From the NCBI GenBank assembly GCA_965363355.1, contig CBDTTM010000016.1, positions 1-24,722 on the forward strand: 24,722 nt of DNA, written 5' to 3'. The position numbers and the translations under genes were made by a program. Below, in pieces: positions 15,516-22,462 of this stretch. A model generated the notes under the pieces. It was not told the origin of the DNA. It did not search any database and saw only the letters and a list, made by a program, of their open reading frames with translations. Every line of letters starts with the position of its first letter. The first letter of the stretch is position 1. This stretch comes from CBDTTM01 sp965363355. Lineage in GTDB: Bacteria > Bacillota > Negativicutes > Selenomonadales > Selenomonadaceae.

Positions 15516-16934
15516 TTAAAATCTAAAGTCGCGTTTGCCGTCGTGCAGTTTTTGCAGGTTTTCAGTGGCAATAGCACGGACTTTAGGATTTGGTATGTTC
15601 TGGATTTGTGCATGGATTGCCGCTTCACCTTTTTTCTGCGTATCTTCTGATGCGTAGTCTTCCAGATATTCTTTGAGCGTCATCAAGGCATTTGGCAAAC
15701 AGCAATTGGCAATCTGCCCTGCTTTGACAAGTGTCATAAAGCGGTCTCCCGTACGGCCTTCGCGGTAACAAGCGGTACAGAAGCTAGGAACGAATCCGAG
15801 CTTTAAGAGCCAATTGACGATTTCGTCAAGGGTTCTGGTATCATTGACATCAAACTGCGCGGAGTTATCTTCTGGCAATTCTTCATGGTCATAGCCGCCG
15901 ACACTCGTGCTAGATCCGCCGCTGATTTGAGAGATACCGAGCTCTAATACGCGCTCACGCGATTTTTGCGATTCACGCGTGGAAACGATCATGCCTGTAT
16001 ACGGAACAGCGATGCGGATGACAGCGACAATCTTCGCGAAGATATCATCATCGATGGCATTGCTGAAGGTCGCCGGATCGATATCGTCTGCTGGGCGGAT
16101 ACGAGGTACGCTGATCGTATGCGGACCAACGCCCATATGTGCTTCGAGATGTTCTGCATGCATCAAAAGACCGGCAAAGTCATAGCGATACATGTTGAGG
16201 CCAAAGAGCACGCCGATGCCTACATCGTCGATGCCGCCTTCCATTGCACGGTCCATAGCTTCCGTATGATACGCATAGTCATGCTTCGGACCGGTTGGAT
16301 GAAGGGCTTCATAATTTTCTTTATGATAGGTTTCCTGGAATAATATATACGTGCCAATAGCGGCATCTTTAAGTTTTTTGTAGTTTTCGACAGTCGTTGC
16401 CGCAATGTTGACGTTTACACGGCGGATTGCCCCATTTTTGTGCTTGATGCTATAAATTGTCTTGATGCTGTCAAGAACGTATTCAATTGGATTATTGACC
16501 GGATCTTCACCCGTTTCAAGTGCCAGTCGCTTGTGTCCCATGTCTTGAAGGGCAATGACCTCACTTTTGATTTCTTCTTGCGACAGCTTTTTGCGGCGAA
16601 TCGTTTTATTGCGCTGATGATACGGGCAATACACGCAGCCATTGACGCAGTAGTTGGACAGGTATAGCGGCGCAAACATGACAATACGGTTGCCGTAAAG
16701 CTGCTGCTTCAGCTTTTTCGCCAGGCTGAACATTTCTTCGTTTAAGTCATCCTGATCGCATTCGAGTAGGACAGAAGCTTCTCTATGGCTGATTCCCTTA
16801 CAGGCCTTGGCTTTTTCAATGATCTGTTTGATCAATTCGCGATTGCTCTTATTTTCTTTGGCGTATTCAAGTGTTTCTAGGATTTCTTCGTGATTGATAA
16901 ACTCACTTGCTTTTGCTGATTTCGGATCGTACAT
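15516..16934 (-). CDS. hydG: [FeFe]-hydrogenase maturase HydG, radical SAM tyrosine lyase
   Basis: HydG splits tyrosine into p-cresol and dehydroglycine, which yields the CO and CN ligands bound to iron for the H-cluster. The 472-residue product has the radical SAM motif CX3CX2C as C96, C100 and C103 in YCVNGCVYC, and the second CX2CX22C cluster-binding motif at C386, C389 and C412 near the C-terminus; this C-terminal site separates HydG from ThiH. Length and motif positions agree with the family. The ATG at 16934 has AGGAGAG upstream. It follows the regulator gene by 18 bases, which fits co-transcription. The third maturase, hydE, is not in this window. Confidence 0.97.
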   Translation of the reverse strand: MYDPKSAKASEFINHEEILETLEYAKENKSNRELIKQIIEKAKACKGISHREASVLLECDQDDLNEEMFSLAKKLKQQLYGNRIVMFAPLYLSNYCVNGCVYCPYHQRNKTIRRKKLSQEEIKSEVIALQDMGHKRLALETGEDPVNNPIEYVLDSIKTIYSIKHKNGAIRRVNVNIAATTVENYKKLKDAAIGTYILFQETYHKENYEALHPTGPKHDYAYHTEAMDRAMEGGIDDVGIGVLFGLNMYRYDFAGLLMHAEHLEAHMGVGPHTISVPRIRPADDIDPATFSNAIDDDIFAKIVAVIRIAVPYTGMIVSTRESQKSRERVLELGISQISGGSSTSVGGYDHEELPEDNSAQFDVNDTRTLDEIVNWLLKLGFVPSFCTACYREGRTGDRFMTLVKAGQIANCCLPNALMTLKEYLEDYASEDTQKKGEAAIHAQIQNIPNPKVRAIATENLQKLHDGKRDFRF

Positions 16935-16952
16935 AAAACTAACTCTCTCCTT

Positions 16953-17213
16953 TTATTCCTCTGTCGAGGGCAACTTTGCATAAACTGTTTTCGTACTGAC
17001 GTGCGGCAGCATGCCGAGTTTGCCGGACAGAGCACTGATCATATCCTGTGGTGCATCCAAAACAATACTGATGACCGAAACCTGGCGCTTTTGGTACGGG
17101 ATGCCCATACGACCGACTATGTAATCGCCATATTCTTGCAAAATGGCATTGATCCTGCCGGCTGAGTCCCTATTGCTGACCATGATTCCAATAAGTGCTA
17201 CACGCGTTTCCAT
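16953..17213 (-). CDS. TM1266-type iron-only hydrogenase system regulator
   Basis: An 86-residue protein starting METRVALIGIMV and containing NRDSAGRINAILQEYGDYIVGRMGIPY, conserved features of the TM1266 family (split here as two stretches around residue 31). These are small NikR C-domain/ACT-like proteins found beside hydE, hydG and hydF and called putative regulators of the iron-only hydrogenase system; they lack a DNA-binding domain, so how they act is open. The ATG at 17213 is chosen because GGGAGG lies seven bases upstream; the frame extends seven codons further up over the ribosome binding site. It is the first gene of the operon, behind a long leader. Confidence 0.92.
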   Translation of the reverse strand: METRVALIGIMVSNRDSAGRINAILQEYGDYIVGRMGIPYQKRQVSVISIVLDAPQDMISALSGKLGMLPHVSTKTVYAKLPSTEE

Positions 17214-17512
17214 AATAATCCTCCCAAACGACAAAATAAGCGAATCTGATGGACGAACTTAGCTTGAAGTCAAACATTTCCTCTGCCTGTCGAGCTAGAG
17301 AAAATGCTTCGTGAAATAAAAAATCCTTGTGCTAAACGCGCAAGGACAGAATACAAAATAAGCCGCAGTTTCTATGTGCAAGCTGCAGTTTCCCTATACT
17401 CTCGCCTTTTCACTCAGGACGAACCTTTATGATTTCAGCACGATTACTTTAATAAAATGGGTTTGCTGGCAGACAGGTTTCCCCTCTATACAGCGCACCG
17501 CAAGACAAATTC
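17214..17512 (-). ncRNA. Structured 5' leader of the hydrogenase-maturation operon with internal intrinsic terminator
   Basis: About 300 bases separate the promoter at 17513-17541 from the first gene. The RNA contains three related blocks, GTATAG-like then GGAAAC then CTG/GC (plus-strand 17467-17490, 17382-17398, 17362-17376), a small stem TCGTCCT/AGGCGA, and a hairpin TCCTTGCGC-GTTTA-GCACAAGGA followed by TTTTTTATT (plus-strand 17318-17346). A second stem CATTTTCTCT/AGAGGAAATG follows before the ribosome binding site. A terminator inside a leader points to attenuation or a riboswitch, or to a separate small RNA with its own terminator. I could not match the aptamer part to cobalamin, TPP, SAM, FMN, glycine, lysine, c-di-GMP, THF or M-box consensus by eye. 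No open reading frame of note exists on the RNA. Confidence 0.6.
17318..17346 (-). terminator. Intrinsic terminator inside the operon leader
   Basis: TCCTTGCGC and GCACAAGGA pair on the minus strand, followed by TTTTTTATTT, more than 100 bases before the first start codon. The 3' arm could instead pair with the CTTGCGGTGC stretch near the start of the transcript, which would act as antiterminator; that pairing is inference. Confidence 0.8.
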
Positions 17513-17541
17513 AGTATAGCACTATTTTTCCCATAAAACAA
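17513..17541 (-). promoter_or_regulatory. Promoter of the regulator-hydG-hydF operon
   Basis: On the minus strand TTGTTT (17536-17541), a 17-base spacer and TATACT (17513-17518) preceded by an extended TGC. Transcription should start near 17506. Confidence 0.8.
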
Positions 17542-17743
17542 TAATTTACCAGGAGATACATCGATCATTTCCCCTCTGCAAAAAACTGTGGTCAAAGCCT
17601 TTTGGCTTTTGCTGCAAAGCATACAAAAGCTTTGTTCATATGGTTTTACACCTGCATTTTTTCGTCAAATATGGTATGATTATACTAGTATTTTATCGGC
17701 AGACCGAGCCGGATACGCAAGAAAAATTTTACGGGGGTTCTAT

Positions 17744-18325
17744 ATGACATATACCAATTTCCAGGTCGGCGAAAAATTCCCGCTGCCTATCCAGACACCG
17801 GGTGATGGTGGGCTTTTCCAGTACGACATCAACGGCGCTATGTTCATCTTAAAGCTAAGCAAAACCGATGTAATCGCTGTAGAAGCTTTTCGCACGGGAA
17901 AAATGGAGCTCGCTCTGTTTGAAGAAAACGGCCTGGCTTTCTTTCTTTACCAAATCGATGGGATATTCAAACAAGGCTGGGGAGACTGCCCTTACAGCGT
18001 GGCATTCATCACAGAAAGCCAACGCCCGGATTTGTCCAAAGCAACTGATCCGGCAATCCACCTCTACCTCGTCGACAGCCAACTCGATGTCTTGCTGGCA
18101 ATGCGCCGCGTCGATCTAAACGAAGACTTTGCCCAAAAGCTGCAAAGCATCGCCAAAGCGCAGCTGGCTGCACCACAGGAAAAATCCGCTTATGCAGCGG
18201 CCGTGCAAAAAATTTGGCAGACTTACAGCTCCGCCCAAATGCGCGAAAAGGCTATCGCCATCCAGAGCGTTCCACTCGCGATCCCGGTCAAGCCACCGAT
18301 AAATTCCCCTGAAATAAAACATTAA
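17744..18325 (+). CDS. Protein of unknown function (193 aa), paired with the DUF362 protein
   Basis: I do not recognise this protein. It has no signal peptide, membrane segment or cysteine cluster. The N-terminal 125 residues alternate strands and turns (FQVGEKFPLP, LFQYDINGAMFILKL, FLYQIDGIFKQGWGDCPYSV) and look like a compact beta-rich domain; the C-terminal part is helical and Ala/Gln-rich with a Pro-rich end. The ATG at 17744 is set by a GGGGG ribosome binding site; the frame is open upstream but without a ribosome binding site and with unlikely text. Its stop lies 16 bases before the DUF362 gene, so the two form an operon. A TATACT -10 box lies at 17681-17686 with a weak -35 at 17658-17663. 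A redox role would be guesswork. Confidence 0.75.
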   Translation: MTYTNFQVGEKFPLPIQTPGDGGLFQYDINGAMFILKLSKTDVIAVEAFRTGKMELALFEENGLAFFLYQIDGIFKQGWGDCPYSVAFITESQRPDLSKATDPAIHLYLVDSQLDVLLAMRRVDLNEDFAQKLQSIAKAQLAAPQEKSAYAAAVQKIWQTYSSAQMREKAIAIQSVPLAIPVKPPINSPEIKH

Positions 18326-18341
18326 AAGGAGTGCTGAGCAC

Positions 18342-19466
18342 ATGACTAAAGCAAAAGTTTATTTTACCGATATGCGCACGACTTCTGGGATGAACCTTCT
18401 GCAAAAACTTCATAAATTGATTGAAAAAGCAGGCTTTAAGGACATCCCTTTCGAAAACAAATTTGCCGCCATCAAAATTCATTTTGGTGAACCGGGCAAT
18501 CTATCTTACCTTAGACCAAACTATGCCAAAGTTGTCGTCGATGCCATAAAAGAACTTGGCGGCAAACCATTTTTGACGGACTGCAATACGCTTTATGTCG
18601 GTCGCCGCAAAGACGCGCTTGAACATATGGATGCCGCTTATGAAAACGGCTTTACGCCATTTTCTACTGGCTGTCAGATCATCATCGCCGACGGACTCAA
18701 AGGCACGGACGAAGCCTATGTACCAGTGCCAAACGGCGAATACGTCAAAGAAGCAAAAATCGGACAAGCTTTGATGGACGCGGATATCGTCATCACTTTA
18801 TCCCATTTCAAAGGCCATGAACTCACAGGCTTTGGCGGTGCCATCAAAAACATCGGCATGGGCGGCGGTTCCCGTGCCGGCAAAATGGAAATGCACTGTG
18901 ACGGAAAACCAAAAGTCAAAGAAGAAGTCTGCATTGGCTGTGGTGCCTGTAGAAAGATCTGTGCTCATGGGGCACCGATCATCACAAACAAAAAAGCTAA
19001 GATCGACGAATCCATTTGTGTCGGCTGCGGGCGCTGCATCGGCGTATGCCCAGTAAATGCGATTATTCCGACCAACTGGAGCTCGGTTTCGGTCAATAAA
19101 AAAATGGCAGAATACGCAGCCGCTATTTTGCACGACCGCCCGCATTTCCACATCAGCTTGATCGTAGACGTGTCGCCATATTGCGATTGCCACTCCGAAA
19201 ATGATGCGCCGATCGTACCAAATCTCGGCATGCTCGCCTCGTTTGACCCAGTTGCTCTTGATCAAGCCTGTGCGGACCTCGTCAATCAAGCTCCGGTACT
19301 CAGCTCATCTTTACTTGAAGATAATATCCGAAAAGACCCGACGGAAGCGAAGCATCACGATCACTTCCACAACGTCAGCCCGACTACGGACTGGAAAATC
19401 TGCCTTGAGCATGCCGAAAAAATCGGCCTTGGTTCGACAGACTATGATTTGGTCACGATAAAATAA
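18342..19466 (+). CDS. DUF362 protein with two [4Fe-4S] ferredoxin motifs
   Basis: A 374-residue cytosolic protein. The N-terminal part (about 1-190) is the DUF362 domain, with KIHFGEPGN, LTDCNTLYVG, HFKGHELTGFGGAIKN and the Gly-rich GMGGGSRAGK. Residues about 195-245 hold two ferredoxin motifs, CIGCGACRKIC and CVGCGRCIGVCP, each able to bind a [4Fe-4S] cluster; the remainder returns to DUF362 (YCDCHSENDAPIVP, ASFDPVALDQA). The family is widespread in anaerobes and presumed to serve electron transfer, but its reaction is unknown. The start has an AAGGAG ribosome binding site ten bases upstream. It is the second gene of the operon and ends before a strong terminator. Confidence 0.92.
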   Translation: MTKAKVYFTDMRTTSGMNLLQKLHKLIEKAGFKDIPFENKFAAIKIHFGEPGNLSYLRPNYAKVVVDAIKELGGKPFLTDCNTLYVGRRKDALEHMDAAYENGFTPFSTGCQIIIADGLKGTDEAYVPVPNGEYVKEAKIGQALMDADIVITLSHFKGHELTGFGGAIKNIGMGGGSRAGKMEMHCDGKPKVKEEVCIGCGACRKICAHGAPIITNKKAKIDESICVGCGRCIGVCPVNAIIPTNWSSVSVNKKMAEYAAAILHDRPHFHISLIVDVSPYCDCHSENDAPIVPNLGMLASFDPVALDQACADLVNQAPVLSSSLLEDNIRKDPTEAKHHDHFHNVSPTTDWKICLEHAEKIGLGSTDYDLVTIK

Positions 19467-19468
19467 GG

Positions 19469-19507
19469 AAAAGGCCGGATACCATAAATTGGCATCCGGT
19501 CTTTTTT
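19469..19507 (+). terminator. Intrinsic terminator after the DUF362 gene
   Basis: AAAAGGCCGGAT and ATCCGGTCTTTTTT form the stem and tail directly behind the stop codon; it may also serve the convergent PHP gene. Confidence 0.88.
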
Positions 19508-19520
19508 ATCAAATAAACGC

Positions 19521-20369
19521 TTAAAATGAAACGTTTTCTTTTTTTCGTTGCGTAAAACGCAGGCAGCTGTCGTAGCCGAATTTTTTTGCATAAGCGATGG
19601 CCTCGTCGATGTATCGGCCACAATCTTCCGGTGCGTGTGCATCTGAGGAGGTAATGACAGGAAGCTTATACTTGGCTGCGATTTCCATGAATTCTGGATA
19701 TGGCGATATTTCAGCAATTGGATAGCGATAAAAAGTTCCCGTATTGATGTCGACTGCCATATCTGCTTTTTTTAGTGCTTTGGCTACTCTTTCCAAGAAC
19801 TCGGTCACCGGAAATTCTGGCAAAATCTTAAATAGCCGAATGTTGAATGGATGCCCGAGAACATCATATAGACCAGCTGCGCAGAGATGTTCGACCTCTT
19901 CGGCGTACCAATCATAGATTTCTCGCAAATCGTGATTATCCCATTCCGCTTTGATTTCTGAGGAATCATATGCCCAGCCATGGAGAAAATGGATGGAACC
20001 GATCACATAATCAAACGGATACTGCGATAAAATCGACTGAACTTTTTTCTGATCGCGAAAATTACAGACTTCGATACCTGTCTTGACTTTATAGCCTTTG
20101 CTTTTAAGGCCATCCATAAAGGCGAAATAATCCGCGAGGCTGTATTTGAATTTATTCGATGTAAGCCATTTTTGCTGGAAGCTGCCGACAAAAGAATCGT
20201 CTAAGATCAAATCCTCATAATAGAGCTCTTTGAAATCCGTAAAACCATGGCTATGCTCTGATATTCCGATTTCTTCAAGCCCACGCGCAGCCGCGCTGTC
20301 AAAAAATCCTTGTACCCACGTGAGATCATAGGATCCCTTTTCAAAATGCATATGATAATCGAGTTTCAT
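19521..20369 (-). CDS. PHP-domain phosphatase, histidinol-phosphatase (HisJ) family
   Basis: A 282-residue protein with the PHP metal-binding set: H6 and H8 in HMH, E38, H39 and H41 in EHSH, E100 in GIEVC, H127 and H130 in GSIHFLHG, H173 in GHPF, and D243 and H245 in SSDAH. These bind a trinuclear metal centre that hydrolyses phosphoesters; HisJ-type members dephosphorylate L-histidinol phosphate in histidine synthesis. No other histidine genes are near, so another phosphoester is possible. The ATG at 20369 has an AGGAGG ribosome binding site seven bases upstream. It lies downstream of the HAD gene on the same strand but after a terminator, so it is probably its own unit. The family call is firm; the substrate is moderate. 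Confidence 0.88.
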   Translation of the reverse strand: MKLDYHMHFEKGSYDLTWVQGFFDSAAARGLEEIGISEHSHGFTDFKELYYEDLILDDSFVGSFQQKWLTSNKFKYSLADYFAFMDGLKSKGYKVKTGIEVCNFRDQKKVQSILSQYPFDYVIGSIHFLHGWAYDSSEIKAEWDNHDLREIYDWYAEEVEHLCAAGLYDVLGHPFNIRLFKILPEFPVTEFLERVAKALKKADMAVDINTGTFYRYPIAEISPYPEFMEIAAKYKLPVITSSDAHAPEDCGRYIDEAIAYAKKFGYDSCLRFTQRKKENVSF

Positions 20370-20393
20370 CTGTCTGCCTCCTACTAGCTTTCC

Positions 20394-20448
20394 TTAAAAA
20401 TAAATGCCTGTCAGCATAATTTTAACACAAATTTTGCTGACAGGCATT
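20394..20448 (-). terminator. Intrinsic terminator after the HAD phosphatase gene
   Basis: AATGCCTGTCAGCA and TGCTGACAGGCATT form a 14-bp stem on the minus strand followed by TTATTTTTAAGG. Confidence 0.85.
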
Positions 20449-20488
20449 CTTTGATTTTTAAGGAGGTTCCGATTCGGCCTTCCTATTT

Positions 20489-21286
20489 TTACGATTGCTG
20501 GCTGACCAAGTCTTTGATTGCGAGCATGACACCGTGTTCACGGTTGCTCTTTGCCTGGAAATTCGCCGCTTCCTTGACTCTCGGATGAGCATTTTCCATA
20601 GCATAGCTATAATGGACTGCCGACATCATTTCCATATCATTGAGATAATCGCCGAATGCCGCACATTCAAGTGGACTGATGCCCAGCATTTTCTGGACCT
20701 GCTGGATCGCTACGCCTTTATTGATGCCATAGTTCATGATATCCACCCAGAAATTGCTGCTCACCGCAACTTGCAGCTTACCTTCATAAGCATCAAAAGC
20801 CGGATAAATCGTTCGCTCTGCATCTTGGCGATCGCAATCGCACAAAGACAATTTGATGATATCATCATCTACCAAAGAAAAATCTTCGACAAAGGTGTAT
20901 TGTGTATAGTATTTTTCCATTTCTTCAAGGAATGGACGATATTTTGAATTGACATAGGCGCTTTTCTTGCCGCAGAGAACCGGATAGATATCCTCGAGAG
21001 AATCCACCGTCTTCATCAATTGTTCAACGGCAGTCGTTGGCATCGAGCTGGAAAACAGTTCGATTTCCCGGTAGCTTACATAAGTGCCATTTTCCGCAAA
21101 AAAGACAAAATCATCTTTATATTTTTCAAACTGATGCAATAGTGCATAATATTGGCGACCGCTCGCCGGTGCAAACAAGATGTTCTTCTCGCGCAAGAGT
21201 TCCATTACTTCGTCGAATTCCTGTGGCAGCTGTCCGTTTTCATCGAGCAGAGTGCCATCCATATCCGACATAATCATTTTAATCAT
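20489..21286 (-). CDS. Cof-type HAD-IIB sugar phosphatase
   Basis: A 265-residue haloacid-dehalogenase-type phosphatase of the Cof/IIB subclass. Motif I is DMDGTLL with D8 as nucleophile and D10 as acid; motif II is the Ser in APASGRQ (around 42-44); K190 is in the motif III position; motif IV is GDYLNDMEMM with D213 and D217. The cap domain lies between motifs II and III, as expected for IIB. Such enzymes hydrolyse sugar phosphates or other small phosphoesters in the cytosol and often act on several. The start at 21286 has a TAGGGGT ribosome binding site. It has its own promoter and terminator, so it forms a single-gene unit. Confidence 0.92.
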   Translation of the reverse strand: MIKMIMSDMDGTLLDENGQLPQEFDEVMELLREKNILFAPASGRQYYALLHQFEKYKDDFVFFAENGTYVSYREIELFSSSMPTTAVEQLMKTVDSLEDIYPVLCGKKSAYVNSKYRPFLEEMEKYYTQYTFVEDFSLVDDDIIKLSLCDCDRQDAERTIYPAFDAYEGKLQVAVSSNFWVDIMNYGINKGVAIQQVQKMLGISPLECAAFGDYLNDMEMMSAVHYSYAMENAHPRVKEAANFQAKSNREHGVMLAIKDLVSQQS

Positions 21287-21350
21287 AGCATACCCCTACT
21301 TTCGGGCAGCTAAGTTCCGCCCGCAAATTTATATTTTGCCTAGCGCTATC

Positions 21351-21379
21351 ATTATAACAGATAGAATCTAGGCTTTCAA
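21351..21379 (-). promoter_or_regulatory. Promoter of the HAD phosphatase gene
   Basis: On the minus strand TTGAAA (21374-21379), a 17-base spacer and a perfect TATAAT (21351-21356), 65 bases before the start codon. Confidence 0.8.
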
Positions 21380-21408
21380 TTGTATGATAACTTAAGCGAT
21401 ACGACAGA

Positions 21409-21436
21409 AGACACTGCCATCGAACTCGCAGTGTCT
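21409..21436 (-). terminator. Hairpin after nirJ2, probable terminator
   Basis: AGACACTGC and GCAGTGTCT pair with a 10-base loop just downstream of the nirJ2 stop. The tail (TCTGTCG) is only weakly T-rich. Confidence 0.5.
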
Positions 21437-21453
21437 CATGTTTCTTGCCTATT

Positions 21454-22449
21454 TCAGTTTCCTAAACGTCCCTGGTAAACACACCATGGCTCTTCGGCCA
21501 TATAGTCGCCTTCGTTATAAAAAGCAGCTCTGGCACGGCAGCCGCCACAACTCTGCTTATAGTTGCAAGTACCACACCCACCCTTATAGTCGAGCGTGCG
21601 AAGTTCTTGTAATACTTTATTGTTTTTCCAAATTTCATCGAACGGCGTTTCTCTGACGTCACCAAGCTCCATATTAAGGTATGCACAAGGCTGTACCTTG
21701 CCGCGAGGGCTGATGATGCAGTAAGAGGTTCCTGCCAGGCAGCCTCTCTGGAAGCGAAGATCCATGCCCATCTGTTTGGCAATTCGCACGAACTGCGGTG
21801 CACAGGTAGGCTTGAGTTCAATGTCGACTTCCTGCTGTTTCTTCATGATGCGTGTAAGCACTTCTTCATAGGCAGTCGCCCGCAAAGATTCCGTTTCAAT
21901 GGATTGCGCCCTTCCCGTAGGCACGAGGAAAAAGAAATGATGCGCAACCGCACCTTCTGCCACAGCAAAATCCGTGATGGCTTCGATTTCATGTTCGTTC
22001 CAATCCATGACGGTCGTATGGATCTGAAATGCCAAACCAGCTTCACGGCAATTTCGCATTCCCTGCACAGCACCTTCCCAAGCATTTGGGAATTTGCGGA
22101 AGGTATTGTGTTTTTCCTTGTCCAAAGAATCCAAGGATATCCCCATGCCCATCGCGCCGGCAGCTTTGAGTTTACGCGCCATATCAAGCGTTATCAAGGT
22201 TCCATTCGTGCCGAATACAGAACGAAGGCCCAAAGATTTGGCATGAGCGACAAGCTCAACGATATCCGTACGCATCAGAGGCTCTCCGCCGCTAAAGATC
22301 ATTATTTTAAAACCAGCCTTGGCAATCTGATCCAAAAGAGTCTTTGCCTCAACTGTATTGAGTTCATCGGTTGCCTTGCAGCCAGCATCGCGATAGCAAT
22401 GATCGCAGTACATGTTACAGGCATTTGTCGTGTTCCAAGAAATAATCAT
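21454..22449 (-). CDS. nirJ2: Radical SAM/SPASM protein of the NirJ2/AhbD type (heme synthesis)
   Basis: A 331-residue radical SAM enzyme. The [4Fe-4S] motif CX3CX2C is C11, C15 and C18 in ACNMYCDHCYRDAG, followed by the GGEP segment at 54-57. The C-terminal third is a SPASM-type auxiliary cluster domain with many cysteines (CLAGTSYC, QPCAYL, CGTCNYKQSCGGC). The opening text and pairing with NirJ1 fit the putative heme d1/alternative heme NirJ2 family, related to AhbD, which oxidatively decarboxylates iron-coproporphyrin to heme in the siroheme-dependent route. The ribosome binding site AAAGGAGA overlaps the end of nirJ1, 13 bases apart, so the two are translationally coupled. The gene name rests on resemblance; the exact porphyrin substrate is inferred. 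Confidence 0.82.
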   Translation of the reverse strand: MIISWNTTNACNMYCDHCYRDAGCKATDELNTVEAKTLLDQIAKAGFKIMIFSGGEPLMRTDIVELVAHAKSLGLRSVFGTNGTLITLDMARKLKAAGAMGMGISLDSLDKEKHNTFRKFPNAWEGAVQGMRNCREAGLAFQIHTTVMDWNEHEIEAITDFAVAEGAVAHHFFFLVPTGRAQSIETESLRATAYEEVLTRIMKKQQEVDIELKPTCAPQFVRIAKQMGMDLRFQRGCLAGTSYCIISPRGKVQPCAYLNMELGDVRETPFDEIWKNNKVLQELRTLDYKGGCGTCNYKQSCGGCRARAAFYNEGDYMAEEPWCVYQGRLGN

Positions 22450-22462
22450 ATCCAGGTCTCCT

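Noticed and set aside
15966..16343. Plus-strand open frame inside hydG
   Set aside because: It is the antisense of a strongly conserved gene, without ribosome binding site; the same holds for the other long antisense frames in hydF, the DUF362 gene, the nirJ genes and the AlbA_2 gene.
17460..17490. B12-box-like sequence GGAAACCTGTCTGCC on the minus strand of the hydrogenase-operon leader
   Set aside because: In a cobalamin riboswitch this box lies at the 3' end of the aptamer, but here it lies at the 5' end, right after the promoter, and the rest of the consensus is missing.
17318..17506. Leader as 6S RNA or SRP RNA
   Set aside because: No long closing stem with central bubble and no SRP tetraloop motif could be found by eye; only weak end pairing exists.
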